From Puccinia triticina (taxonomy: Eukaryota > Basidiomycota > Pucciniomycetes > Pucciniales > Pucciniaceae): 64,000 nt of DNA. The notes beneath the pieces were generated by a model. That model ran no database searches. It worked only from the letters and a program-made list of their open reading frames with translations, and had not been told where the DNA came from. The stretch covers positions 2,604,001-2,668,000 of the forward strand of contig NC_070566.1 of assembly GCF_026914185.1 (NCBI RefSeq). Direction: 5' to 3'. Made by a program: the position numbers and the translations under genes. Below are positions 31,629 through 42,948 of this stretch, in pieces. The stretch's first letter is position 1. Each line of letters begins with the position of its first letter.

Positions 31629-34600
31629 CTAGACTATCCCAAACAAAAGACGGTGTTTTTCGAGGAGTATTCGAGGGAGCGGCTTAGTTAACATGTTGGC
31701 GAGCATGTCTCGTGTGGAGACGTGAAGAATCTGTATCTTTGAGTCCTTTACACATTCCCGTACAAAGTGATAACGCGCATTGATGTGTTTGGTTCTTGAG
31801 TGATGTTCGGGATTGTTTGCAAGAGCCTCAGCACCCTTGTTATCGACGTGAAGCGGAATGGCGTGTTTAAGACATAGACGTAATTCGGTGAGGACGTTTC
31901 GAAACCATAGGCCCTCTTTGCATGAGTCAGAGAGTGCCTTATATTCAGCCTCGGTGCTTGACAGAGACACGGTTGCTTGTTTGCGCGATTTCCACGAGAC
32001 AGACCCCTCACCGAGGCGGTATGTGTATGCTGAGGTAGATCGGCGATCCTCGCGATCCTCGGCCCAGTCTGAGTTGGAGAAACCACTGAAAACCATCGAG
32101 CCGCCGAGGCGAAGTCGAAGGTTTTTGGTGGTGGAAAGGTAGTGGAGTATGCGGATTGCTGCCAGCCAGTGATCATCGGAGGGATCTTTGAGAAACTGGG
32201 AAAGTCGATTCACGGCGAAAGAGATATCGGGCCTCGTACATTGAGCAACCCAGAGCAGCAAGCCAATTAGTTGATTATAGGGTCCTGAGGAGGCAGGATC
32301 ACTGGGTTTGCGTTTGCGCAGGTCTTTGAAAGAGGAATTGGTGGGAGTAGATGTCGGAGTTGAACCGTTGGGCAGGAAGCGAGAGACAACATCGTCAATG
32401 TAATGTGCTTGAGATAGATACAGAAGGCGATTTTCAACATCCCGTGTGATCTTGATTGACAGGAAATGATGTTAATCCTTGTCGGCACCAATCTGAAAGC
32501 GTGAACCCAGGGATTTTATGAGCCCATCAACCTGAGCAGGTTCACCCACCACCGTGAGATTGTCAACGTGCACCGTTACGGCGCAAACAAGTTTCTCGGA
32601 GACAAGGCGAAAGTATAGAGTGGGATCATACTTGGACTGTTCCATTCCAAGATCGAGGAGAGCCAAATGCAGCTCTTGATTCCACTGACGGGGGGACTGT
32701 TTTAGTCCGTACAAAGACCGCGTAACTTCACACACATAATCAGGATGCGCCGAGTCTTCAAAGCCAACAGGTTTCTCCATGTAAATCGGTTCGTCGAGAT
32801 GACCGTTGAGAAATGCAGTTTTGAAATCCACCTGACGTCCTTTCCAGCGACGCACAGCTAGAAGACTGCAAATGAGACGAAAGGTTTCCATGCAAAGAGT
32901 AGGCAAGAATACTTCATTGTAGTCAAGGCCACGAATCTGAGAATAGCCCATGGCGACGAGGCGAGCTTTCAGTTTCTGAATGGTCTTGTCCGGCCGGCGT
33001 TTAACTGTAAAGACCCACTTCGATTTAATGATGCGGCGTTTTTCCGGTCGCGGGACCAATTTCCATGTTTCCATCCCCAGGAGTGAGGAAAACTCCTCAT
33101 TTGCGGCTTTCATCTATTTATCTTTATCCGGAGAACGTTGGAGCTGACGCCAGGTTTTGGGTGTGTCAACGTTGCTCGGAGCCGATGTTGATTTGGACCA
33201 GTGTCCGTAACAATCCGGAGCCTGTCGAGAACAATTGGAACGTCTGACCGGCGGCGGAGACGGTAATGAAGGGGGAGATGGAGGAAGGGGAACGGAGGCA
33301 GGGCCAATCGGCGGCGGGGAAAGACTTCTCGACGGCACCGGGGCCGGGAGTGGTGAGGGTGGGAGGTTTGACTGAGTTGGAGGGACTGGAGGAGGTGTCA
33401 TTGCGGTCGGAGGAGCAGGAGGTACCGCCGGAGAGGGAGACCTGTGAGATGGCGGGGTTGGGATGACCTCAGGAGGAGCTCGTGCGACGGGAAGAAGCGG
33501 AGGGGATGGTAGAAGGGACGGAGGGGAAGCAGGGCGAAGAAAGGGCGATGGGAGCTGGACCGGCGAAAGGGCAGACTTACCGTCAGATGAAACTGAGTCA
33601 GTAGAAGATAACTCGGGTGATGGGGTCCGGTCACGCAGTCTGTTCAGTGGCGCGTGTATGGAGGCCGTTAGCCGTCGATCAAAACGGGGCTGGAGAGGTA
33701 TGTCCAGGGGTGGCGATTCGAGGATGGATGAGGTGGGTAGAACAGCGGCGGCAGGGGCCGCTGGAGGAGAATCAGGGACCGGAGATGAAACAGGTGTCGG
33801 CATCGGAGCGCGAGCTTCAGAGGACGGCCAGGGTAGTTCAATCGTGACCGTCGGAGATGGCCCCACCTTGCAAAAGTCGTATGGGAAGGTGGAGTCGTCG
33901 AATAACACATCACGAGTTTTGACCGCCTGACACCGTTCCAAATCCCATACAAGGTAACCGTTTCCGTCCAAAAGATATGAGAGAAGCAGAGCCACACGGG
34001 CCTTTGGGTCGAGTTTCTTACGATTTGCTTCGGGAACCTTATACCACGTCAAACAGCCAAAAGGATGCAGGGAGTCAATAACTACTGAGTCCCGACCAAG
34101 AAGAGATTGAGGTGAATGGAAACCAGTAGGGGTGGAGAAGGGGATGGAGTTGATGGAGTAAAGAATGTGACGGAGAGCATCCACCCAGAAAGATTTTGGG
34201 AGTTTGGAGCTGATTAAAAGGCACCGGATTAGGTTGCCTATGGTCCTGTTTGCCCGCTCCGCAACACCATTGAGCTCGGGAGAGTGAGGTGGACCCGGAG
34301 AATGAGTGATGCCCGAATCAAGAAGGAAATTTTCAAAGGCCTTGGAGAGATACTCTCCGCCATTATCTGACCGTAACACGCAAATGGTAAAGCGGCCATC
34401 CTTTTCAAAGGAAGATTTGAAAAGTTTGAAACAGCGAAAAACGTTGCTTTTGCATTTCAGTGGCATGACGGAAAGAGACTTTGAAAAATCATCTATGAAT
34501 GTAACAAAATATTTATATCCCTCGCGGGATGCAATTTCGAACGAGCCCACATCGGAGTGGATGAGCTCTCCGGGGACTTTGGAGCGATAGGGAGAACGGG

Positions 34601-36191
34601 AAGTGAAGGGCGATCTGTGCGTCTTCGATTGTATGCATACCGGACATTTGCGAACATTGACCTCATTCATTGACGTCGGCTTGATGTGGTGTAGTTTGAG
34701 AAATCGACGCAGGGATTTCAGACCTATGTGAGATAGGCGTTGGTGATACCCGAAAAGAGAATTATCAGCCAGTTGTCCGGGAACCAGGGAGGCGGAATTG
34801 GACGTCACCTCCGCCGAGGGAAGGTAGAAAAGGTTCCCTTTTCTGTATCCCTGCCCGACAATGGAGCCCGAGACTTTGAAGTCTTTTACGTCGTAGATTT
34901 CGCAGGAGTCCGGGGTGAACACGACTCGGAGAGAAGCATCAACCATGCCTGCGACGGAGAGGAGCAGTTCGTGCAAATCGGGAACCACGAGGGTTTTGAC
35001 GGACTTGGTGATGTCCAGAGGGAGGGTTGAATACCCCTTGTGGGTTGCTGAGACGACCGAGTTGTTGGCAAGGCGGACTGGAGTGGAGGTAGCTTTGATG
35101 TGAGAGACGTCCTCAGCATACGGGGTCATACTCATGGAGCAGCCGGAGTCGATGTTGGCATCGACCAACACCTGAAGAGCCGTGGTTGGAACGACAAGTC
35201 CGGACGCAGCACTGGCGTATTCAGAGTCGGAGCAGTCCGACTCGTAGGATGAGTCGCTGCCGAGTTCAACGACGGAGGTGAGACCAGCCTTGGCGGCCGG
35301 CTTGGGTGTTGGGTGGTTGCGTCCAGAGGTGGAGCGTTTGTCTCGATTGTCGACGGAGGAGCCTTTATTGGAGTCAGAGCGACGGCCTGGTTCGGTGTTC
35401 GACCTGCGGCCGCGTTGATGATCACCCAAGACTTTGGCCGCGCTCTTACAGACCAATAGTTTGTGGCCTTTGATACGGCAGAATGAGCAGAAGAGTGAGT
35501 CGTTGAAGGGTAGACAAGATCTTCCTCCGGTGGAAGGGGATGCCCTTGCAGCAGAGATAGACAGATCCTCCTTGATACGAGATTTGCGACGGAGAGCTTC
35601 AGCTTTGAGTGCCGCCACGATGCGAGCTGAAGTGACTGAGTCCTTGTTCAGCATGGACGAAACACAGTGGAGCCAATCTACCGGGAGGGAACCGAGAAGC
35701 GAGGCGGCGTGAATGTCATCGGTAGTGAGGGGTTTGTCGGCAGTGATTAAGGAGTTTAGTTTCTCGGCGCTGAGAGCCATTTCCTTGATGTGGGTTTCGA
35801 CATCATCACCGGTCATACGAGTGGTGACTAGCCTGCGGAGCCAGTAGATGCAACCACCAGCTGTTGAGTCAAGGTGAGTTTCCTGCAGAGCATCCCACAT
35901 AGCCTTTGCATCCTCGGGAAAGGCTCTAATGAGTCGAAGATTGTCTTGATGGACAGTTCGAGCGATGAATGAACAGACATCGGCGTTGTCTCTTGCCCAC
36001 CTGGCTGGTCGTTCCTCGGGTTTGACCGGTTTGAGAAGGTAGGAGAGTCCGAGGGAGCCGAGGTGAACGGTTACCACGAAACTCCAGTTGAGGTAGTTGG
36101 AGGAAGGATCCGGAGCGCTGAGTTGCGGGATTCCGGCGACCTTCAGGGACAATGAGCTGTCCGGGCTGTCTTGAACGGCGGCGTCTGCCAT
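31629..36191 (-). pseudogene. copia gag-pol polyprotein with two in-frame stops
   Basis: One frame of about 1520 codons from ATG 36191. Order: gag; CCHC knuckle CSFCRIKGHKLLVC (residues 235-248); protease DSG (348-350); integrase with HQRLSH...CPVC and DD(35)E (HSDVG, LRSDNGGEY, NGVAERANRT); a proline-rich linker; RT (AFLNGHLDEPIYMEKPVGF); RNase H. TAG at 33114-33116 falls where relatives have Trp (DKDK-W-MKAANEEF); TAA at 32472-32474 precedes HHFLSIKITRD. The RT active-site box reads HVDN where HVDD is expected (the RT relic at 1-830 has HVDD). With both stops and the Asn change, this copy is presumably non-autonomous. Confidence 0.93.
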
Positions 36192-36280
36192 TGCGAGTGT
36201 TTGGGTGATCCTTTGGTTGAGGTGAACACACTTTTGTCCGAGTGTTTTACGTGTTGGATGTTGCGCTTTACTAGGAAGAG

Positions 36281-36298
36281 CAACTGGGACTCATAACC
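36281..36298 (-). promoter_or_regulatory. primer-binding site resembling an internal tRNA-Met fragment
   Basis: Directly after the 5' LTR the minus strand reads GGTTATGAGTCCCAGTTG. Its complement CTGGGACTCATAACC, continued upstream by GGAAGAGCAA, resembles the D-arm to anticodon-arm region of a tRNA-Met (CTCAT core). Drosophila copia likewise uses a half initiator tRNA whose PBS begins GGTTATGGGCCCAG. Confidence 0.7.
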
Positions 36299-36588
36299 TG
36301 ATGAAATATATAAGACTGAAGCAGCAGACACGAGATGGTGAGTGTGTTGGAAAGGATGATGTATTTCATATGAAAAAGGAAAAAGGAAGAGAAAGAGAGA
36401 ACTGACCTGAAGCAGCAGACACGAGATGGTGAGTGTGTTGGAAAGGATGAAGAAAGCCTTTCCACTGTCTGCTGCCTCAGGTTATGTAGTCAAGTGATGA
36501 ACTGTGAAACCGGTAACAAGTGTGTGATAGGTGATGAACAGAGAGGAAAGAAGATCAAAGCAGACAACAAGATGAGCCAAGCTCAACA
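36299..36588 (-). repeat. 5' LTR of the copia element
   Basis: 290 bp, TG...CA, identical to 31267-31556 and followed by the TTGAA duplication. Confidence 0.95.
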
Positions 36589-36892
36589 TTGAATGGTCCC
36601 CAATGGCTCTCCATTGAATATTTTCTCATAACAAAGACTCTCCTCACTGATGCAAACCAACTTATATTCCAGATAATGGTGCAAGCTCTTGCTAATGGGC
36701 CATTTTTCAAAGACACATTTTGACATGAAGATGTAAATTTGAAACTATACCAAGTCAATTGCTTTTTCAATTCAATAGTGAAATCTGCAGTAATTTAAAA
36801 AAGTGCAACAGCTATATGTCAAACTGCTATACATACCATGACTTTGAACTGCTATACATGCATGTAAAGTACATAATGTTTGTAGTGCACGG

Positions 36893-37353
36893 AGAAATCA
36901 CTGCAGAGTGCGGACGGTGCAGAGCGCAGACAAAGCGTAACAGAGCAGAGCGCACAACTGAAGACAGCGGCGCGCGGAGCTTGACTGCGGAACTGGAATC
37001 AAACTGAGCAGGCCAGCGCTAACTGACTAGCGGAGGCAGTGATTGTGGGAAGCCGTGGCAGCCAAAGCGGGCTACAGAAATCCTCTCCCTAGCTTCTGCG
37101 CCCCTGTCTAGCCTATGATGTCAGGATCCCTCATGCCGCCTCCGCCCCAGCTACACCCGCTGATGTAGCCCACTTTCGCTTCCACGGCTTCCCCCAATCA
37201 CCACCTCGCTAGCCATTCCGGACTGGCCTGCTCAGTATGATTCCAGTTCTGCCGTCAAGCTCCGCGCGCCGCCACCTTTGGTTGCGTGCTCCGCTCTGCT
37301 CCATTCCGCGTCATCTGCGCTCCGCACCGCCTGCACTCCACACCGATTGCTCC
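36893..37353. mobile_element. GC-rich foldback element
   Basis: The left end GGACGGTGCAGAGCGCAGAC and right end TCTGCGCTCCGCACCGCCTG form imperfect inverted repeats. Inner complementary stretches include CAGGCCAGCGCTAACTGACT near 37010 and AGGCCTGCTC near 37225, and AGCGGGCTACA/TGTAGCCCACT. It interrupts the right arm of the older element at 30455-37396. Confidence 0.6.
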
Positions 37354-37399
37354 ATGGACAATTTGACATGTGTTCCAGAATTGATCACCACATCCGCCA

Positions 37400-38216
37400 C
37401 CAATTTTGAAGTCCTGAGACTTTCCGCGCAAAGAAAGCAAAAGAACCTGAGGCTGCACGGGACAAAAACAATAGGAATAAGAAAAATTATAAGAAACCAC
37501 GCCGTCTGTTTGTAAAAGACTGTAAGTGATAAGCTGTAAATAATGCGCCTGGTCCTTCACCACCAAAGACCAGCGCCAATGCTCTGCAAACATAAGCCAA
37601 TAGTAAGCTGTTGCCTTCAACACCGCCGCCATAGCAAAAGATCCCACCCAATGCCCAATGAAGAGAACACTGCACCAACCAGTGTTCAATGAGGAGAACA
37701 CTGCGCCGCCCCCCTTTTAGCTCTGAAACACCTCCATTGTGTCTAATGCACATACCATCATCAAAGGTATGCCTAACTAATCCAACACTCAACTATTTTT
37801 TGCCTCAAAACTCACTGCTCACTTCTGACTTGCCATCATCAGTTTTTTGCTCCTGTTCTGCTTTTTTTCACCACTTTTCCACTTGTTTCTAACGCGCATA
37901 CCATGATCAAAGGTTTTCTCCTGTTCTCCTTGTTGTCACCACTAGTCCGCTTGTGTCTAACACGCATACCATCACCAAAGACTTATTGTCTTATAGAGGC
38001 CCCTGTATTTGACATGTACCCACCTTATTTATGCACTCCTTGCATTAGTATGACCTCATCATCCATTTCTCACCCCACTTTCTTCCTGCAATTAACCACT
38101 TGTACACAGCCCACCAGCAAAAATCCCTCATCCAGGGGTACCCAGGGGGCTAAAATTCCCCATGTTTGTTTATATGAGGAGCACCTCCCCCCCAGTGATC
38201 CTTCCCTCAGCTCAGT
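37400..38216. other. intergenic, with a threefold GTGTCTAA...CATACCATC motif
   Basis: GTGTCTAATGCACATACCAT at about 37739 is echoed near 37885 and 37951 with spacer CATCAAAGG/CACCAAAG, indicating a decayed tandem repeat. No gene is supported. Confidence 0.45.
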
Positions 38217-39210
38217 TGACAGCTCTGTTTATGAAGCTTAGGGCAAAAAAACCCGTCAAAATAAGGGTTTTGGGCCCTAGCACTATAACTGTGCTGATGT
38301 AAACACTGGTAAGTTAGATTACCAAGCTTGTTACGTGGCAAATATGGCCACTACAAGGGTTTAAACACTCTGTAACAGAGGAAGGATTAATTATGTAATT
38401 AATAATATGTAATTATTAATTACAGGGAATTAATTTGGTGTAAAAAGTAGGTGGTAAGCGCTTAAACTGATTGGCTGCTTGACAGAGGCGGTGGTCTTAC
38501 GGCAACTACTTATAAGGATAAAGCTTTAAATATGCTAATAAGGGATTTTTGATAATTTAAAGGGTTTAATCCAGTGGATTTTACATGCTGGGGATGGTTT
38601 AAAAGGGAAAGGGGCTACAATAGTAGCAGGGGAGAATATTCACGGCAAGCTTACAGTTTATGGGCAGTGAATGGTCTGGGAGATCTTTTCCTGAGGGCCA
38701 AACAGGCCTCTATTTATAGAGGGGGCTTCAGTGGGCGCAACCACTAAGTACTTTTCTCCCTATGGGAGTATCCTGAGGTGTAGCCATGAACAAGGCTTGG
38801 CTTTGGGAAAATTATTTGTATTATAATATACTAATTTCCCTGACTCTGTCACATGACATGTTTATAACCAATTGTCATGTGAAAGAGCTTCAGTAGAAGT
38901 CTACATAATGCTTTCACAAGGTAATTTTACACGAGACATATTACTCTGTAATGTACAACAGTTTATTTTTATGTACTTTGTTTATTTTACTAATTTTTTG
39001 TATTTAATACTATTTTTGGGCGCTTTCTGGGGCCAATTCTTATTTATGCAATTAGTACATGAAGGAATAGGAATAAGGGGTTACTTTGAGTGGGTGACCC
39101 CCCTTAATTTATGATGATGAATCTGATTCTGCAATAATAATTCACTAATTATTATTATTTACCAAGTTATTGCAGTCTTTTGGATACTTGATGTATCTCT
39201 AAGGCTGACA
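38217..39210 (-). mobile_element. solo LTR, 994 bp, TCAGT target duplication
   Basis: On the minus strand it starts TGTCAGCCTTAGAGATACA and ends CATAAACAGAGCTGTCA. The 5 bp TCAGT flanks both sides (38212-38216, 39211-39215). It is homologous to 10690-11435 and, more distantly, 40470-41481. A solo LTR with intact duplication indicates LTR-LTR recombination. Confidence 0.92.
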
Positions 39211-39279
39211 TCAGTACTCACCAGTTTTTTATATACCACTATCACACTTACCATACATCACAACTAAAGAATGTCAAAG

Positions 39280-39400
39280 TGGACCCAGGTACTGGTTGGA
39301 CCACCGGTACCCGCGTGTTTTTTCCCAAAAACTAGCACCTGGCACCGCCTGGCGGGTACCAGCAGTACTTAAGGCGTGTACCACAAGTACCACCAGTGCC
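39280..39400. repeat. GGGTACC-rich degenerate repeat, copy 3 of 3
   Basis: GGTACTGGTTGGACCACCGG followed by TACCCGCG and GGCGGGTACC motifs; related to 28570-28700 and 29625-29765. A run of 24 A lies nearby at about 39506-39529. Confidence 0.65.
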
Positions 39401-39659
39401 TTTTTTTCAATCTGGCTCCACACACTTACATTTTCTATACTTTGCTAACTATTTATTTATCATTTTCACACAATTTATAATATATTGCGGCAGGCATACA
39501 TATCAAAAAAAAAAAAAAAAAAAAAAAACATGCAAATACCCGGGTTTTGTGTTGGGCATAGATCATTTCATTTTTTTTTTCTTCCCAGTCTTCTTTGCAT
39601 CATTGATTCCGGCTTTCCATGAGGCCAAACCACCTGCTTTTATCATGTTATTTTTTGAG

Positions 39660-40338
39660 TAGAATCCCACAGTCATGCTGTAACTAATCAAGAGGGGTGA
39701 AAATCAGTGACGCTTCAACAAAACATAATCTTGACCAAAGCTGAATGCTCACTCAACATCAACAGATGTTGCTAAAAAATCAAATCCAAGATGTATTAGA
39801 TATACAACAACCAAAATTTCCATCATGTTTGACTTACCTGGACCACTTACAACATCCAGTGCCATATCTAAAAGGCCACCATGCATGTTACTGGCGCTCT
39901 TCTGTTTCATCCACCACTTGAGAGGGTTGACTGGCTCACTGCAATCCAGGATGAGACATCCGGCAAGCCAGAAATCAAATGCATTGGTCAAGCCATTTCC
40001 CCCTTGTGAAGCTGCAATGTTTCCCATTCTTGCAAGCATACTAGTCTTGGGCTTTTGATAGATAAATAGAAATATTAGAGTCGGATTTATACAGGGGTTT
40101 ATTTAATTAAAAAAAGGTGACTTGCCTTGGAGGAGGAAGTCGAGGCAGTCAGGGGAATCAAAGTTGGTTGGGGCTTATAAAAGGTTATCCACATTTCTGG
40201 GGCTAGGCGGATAGCTTCAGCAATCCAGTTGGGCTCCCAATTAGCAAAATCAAGATACTTGTCCTGAAACAACAGGTGCAATAACCATGGGAGTTTCCTT
40301 GGCACTTGTGTGCAAGTGCCATCTCTGAACTCAGTCAT
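39660..40338 (-). pseudogene. hAT transposase C-terminal remnant
   Basis: Minus-strand exon pieces: about 40338-40125 (DKYLDFANWEPNWIAEAIRL), 40039-39837 (NPLKWWMKQKSASNMHGGLL...ALDVVSGPGK, with GT donor), and after a ~50 bp intron ATSVDVE*AFSFGQDYVLLKRH*FSPL. This is the dimerisation region of hAT transposases (WW...ALDxLS...SVDVERxFS). Both asterisks are TGA where family members have Arg, consistent with CGA to TGA change. The DDE catalytic part is absent. Confidence 0.82.
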
Positions 40339-40469
40339 AGATTTGGTTGTATCTCAGTTAGATGCTGGTTGGAAGGCAATTTAATGTCTGCCACAAAGTA
40401 AGTTTATAACAACTGGAATCATACCAAATGTGTTGTGCAATGTCTGTGTAAAATGCATGCCATACCTAT

Positions 40470-41481
40470 TGTCAGCCTTAGAGATACAACAAGTATCCTA
40501 AAGTCTGCAAAAAAACTAGTAAACTATTTACAAATCCTGAAATATTATTGAATATTCAGAATCCTCGTGTTAAATTAAGGGGGGTCACCCACTCAAAGTA
40601 ACCCCTCATTCCTACTCCTTCATACATTTTTTTCATATATGTACATATAGCCATAAAGCGCTCCAAAGAGCAGGAAAACTACATAAAAAATCTTTACATA
40701 AATTAAAATACATAAAATTATATTAATTAGTAAAGTACCTTTCCCCCGTGAAACAGGAACCACGGGTGAGAGTAACACTTAGTACAAATTGATATTACAC
40801 TTCATATTAAGCTATTTCACATGACAATTGGTTATACAAATGTCACGTGTGGGAGTAAGGGAAGTTGTGTAATATTGTACAAATAAAATACCCATAACCA
40901 AAGCAGATTACACGTCTACTCTTGGCATTTACCCATAGCCAAAACCAATGAGAATATTTCAGCGCCCTCAAAGACCTCTCCAGTATTTAAGGAGGTAATT
41001 GATCCACTGGAATTGTCCCCCCAGACATTTCACCACCCTTTAACCTGTAAGTTAACTCGTGAAAATTCTCCTCTGGCTTATTAAAGCCACCACTTCCTTT
41101 ATTTCTGCCCTTTTGGCACGAAACCCACTAGATATTAACTCTAAAATTGCCAACATCCCTTATAAGCATTTATTACAGTTAAATCTTTATAAATAGTTGC
41201 TGTAAGACTCCCGCCTCTGACGCGCAGCCAATCAGTTTAAGCGCTTACCAGCTATTTCTACGTCAAAACCTTATATATCCCTGTTATTAATAAGTAAACC
41301 TTATTAATTACAAATATCCTCCTCTTATATAAGAGTGTTTAAACCCTTGTAGTGGCTAAATACCACGTAACAAGTTTGGCACATTATTGCCAGTGTTTTA
41401 TTTCAGTACAGTTATAGTACTAGGGCAAAAACCCTTATTTCTGACGGGTTTTTACCCTGAGTTTCATAAACATAGCTGACA
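40470..41481 (+). mobile_element. LTR, 1012 bp, diverged relative of the solo LTR
   Basis: Starts TGTCAGCCTTAGAGATACAA and ends ACATAGCTGACA. No 5 bp duplication joins its two sides. The sequence after it (ATTGGGGGCCTCATCGTG) looks like a short spacer plus primer-binding site, so this is probably the 5' LTR of an element whose interior was invaded by the Helitron. Confidence 0.85.
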
Positions 41482-41733
41482 ATTGGGGGCCTCATCGTGT
41501 CTTTTTACCTAGAGTACCTGTCAAGAAAAAAACTGACCTTAAATTGATTTTTGCTCATTTTTTCCACTAGAATTAGCAATTATCCACAGTTTTTACCGCA
41601 AACATACCAGTTTTTTTACATAAAAACCAGTTAAAACCAGTAAAAAAGTACGAGTTTTTTCTTTTCATTTCCGGCATAGCGCGCAAACAAAAATACAGAA
41701 AAAACTAAAAACAATACATATACATTAAACTAA
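41482..41733 (+). other. retroelement leader remnant
   Basis: Non-coding AT-rich sequence after the LTR, with a putative PBS at about 41484-41499. It ends at the Helitron terminus (41734). Confidence 0.45.
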
Positions 41734-41760
41734 CTAGACTTTCAAGGCGGCTTCGCCGCC
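41734..41760 (-). other. Helitron 3' terminus: hairpin plus CTAG
   Basis: Palindrome 41746-41760 (6 bp GC-rich stem, 3 nt loop), 8 nt spacer, CTAG at 41737-41734 on the minus strand, followed by T. This is the standard Helitron 3' end and A/T insertion context. Confidence 0.87.
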
Positions 41761-42114
41761 ACTCGTCCCAGACTAATTACAATCCAAACATCAATTCTAA
41801 ATTCCCCTCAGCCCTACTTACAAGGAGTTGAAAAGCAACCGCCAACATTGTGTGATTTGAAGTTTGAATGTGAAATTTTAATGAAAAGAGATGCAGACTA
41901 TTCTAATTCTAAGACTGTATACAAATGAAGCGCGAATGGTCTATGACATGACATTTCATTACGGCTCAGGAAATGATGTAATATGAATTTCAAGCAGACA
42001 GGTTGATAATGGAAAGGATTCCCTTTGTTGTAAGTAGGGGGGTTACCAAAAGTGCCTGAATTAACCTGGAGATTGAAGAATCAGCATTCATACTGATGTT
42101 CTTTTGGACAAACT

Positions 42115-42948
42115 ACTTCATACCTTGACTATTAATCGGGAAGTGGTTGAATCAAACCCATCAAGCTCGCCTTTAAGAAACACCCTGACCCCAGGATACA
42201 AATTATCAGATACATCAGGATTAAGCTGGAATTTGTTGATTATGTATGTAACATAAAATTCGCGGGTGAACAGTGCCTGATTTGTGTTGTCAGCAACGTC
42301 GAATAAACCACGAGTTCATGACAAACTCACATCGGTGCGATGAGCAACCACGAGTTCAATAATACATGAATTTGCTGAGATTAGGGTGTTGACTTTTTGG
42401 ATCAACCTCAGGCGTCGAATCGTACCTGTTCCTTCCATTCTGATCGGTTTCAATGGTTCATTAACGTGGTTTGATTGTATTCTGTGGAATTTTTCAGGCG
42501 TGTAACAAAACTCTTGATTTGCAAGAGTGTCGGAAACTCTCACGATTCCTTTCAACTTATAATATTCGCCCATGCGCAATTTTGGAACCCCACGACCATG
42601 ACAAACGAGTCGTATCGCCAACATGCCCGCTGTTGATTCTAATAAGCTAGGGGAAAGAACTTTCGACTGGTAGACTTCTTCATGAGAAACAATTCCATTG
42701 AATGTTTCGAGGCGCAATTTCTTTTACAATTCATAATCTCAGTTCCACTGACTGAATAAGAAGATAGGACAAGCAAACCTTACGCAATCTGTAGCTTGAA
42801 ACGTTCCCTTGAAGTGTAAACCATCAAAATCCGTTAGTCCATCGAAATCGGTGTGTGGCCTGATTGAAATCATAATGTTTGTGCGAATATATAAATGGAA
42901 TTCGTGAAGTCGGATAATTACGGTATCAATTGGTAGATAAGTCACCAA
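42115..42948 (-). CDS. OB-fold-like Helitron cargo protein, unit A
   Basis: Three exon-like blocks: 42948-~42782 (DGLTDFDGLHFKGTFQATDC then GTAAGG donor), 42717-~42310 (RMGEYYKLKGIVRVSD, then MEGTGTIRRLRLI and CIIELVVAHRTDV), and ~42280-42117 (REFYVTYIINKFQLN, PGVRVFLKGELDGFD, RLIVKV). The alternating short strands with a conserved Gly at the strand bend and a terminal H-x-x-D match the other units here. Fold and single-strand nucleic acid binding are inferences, by analogy with RPA-like proteins carried by some Helitrons. Splice sites are approximate. Confidence 0.5.

Larger units (their letters stand above)
31267..36588 (-). mobile_element. complete Ty1/copia LTR retrotransposon, 5322 bp
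   Basis: LTRs at 31267-31556 and 36299-36588 are both 290 bp and identical in my base-by-base reading. The target duplication TTGAA lies at 31262-31266 and 36589-36593. Each LTR carries an internal direct repeat (CTGAAGCAGCAGACACGAGA...GGAAAGGATGA) twice. PPT AAGGGGGGG (minus strand) abuts the 3' LTR at 31557-31565. The coding region is one frame broken by two stop codons. Identical LTRs imply very recent insertion. Confidence 0.96.
30455..37396. mobile_element. inverted-repeat element with ~168 bp tandem units, split by copia
   Basis: 30455-30690 and 36690-36885 plus 37364-37396 are inverted relatives (for example CTTTACATGCATGTATAG against CTATACATGCATGTAAAG, and GATCAATTCTGGAACACATG against its complement at 37372-37391). 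Inside the left part, 30723-31262 holds three complete and one partial ~168 bp tandem units containing ATGCACATTGGGGTGGAAAA. The copia insertion at 31267-36588 interrupts the last unit. The right arm is further split by the foldback at 36893-37353. Confidence 0.72.

Noticed and set aside
33463..33930. 155-codon plus-strand open frame inside the copia element
   Set aside because: Antisense shadow of the proline-rich linker between integrase and RT.
37255..37701. 148-codon minus-strand open frame
   Set aside because: Starts inside the GC-rich foldback element and shows no motif or splice support.
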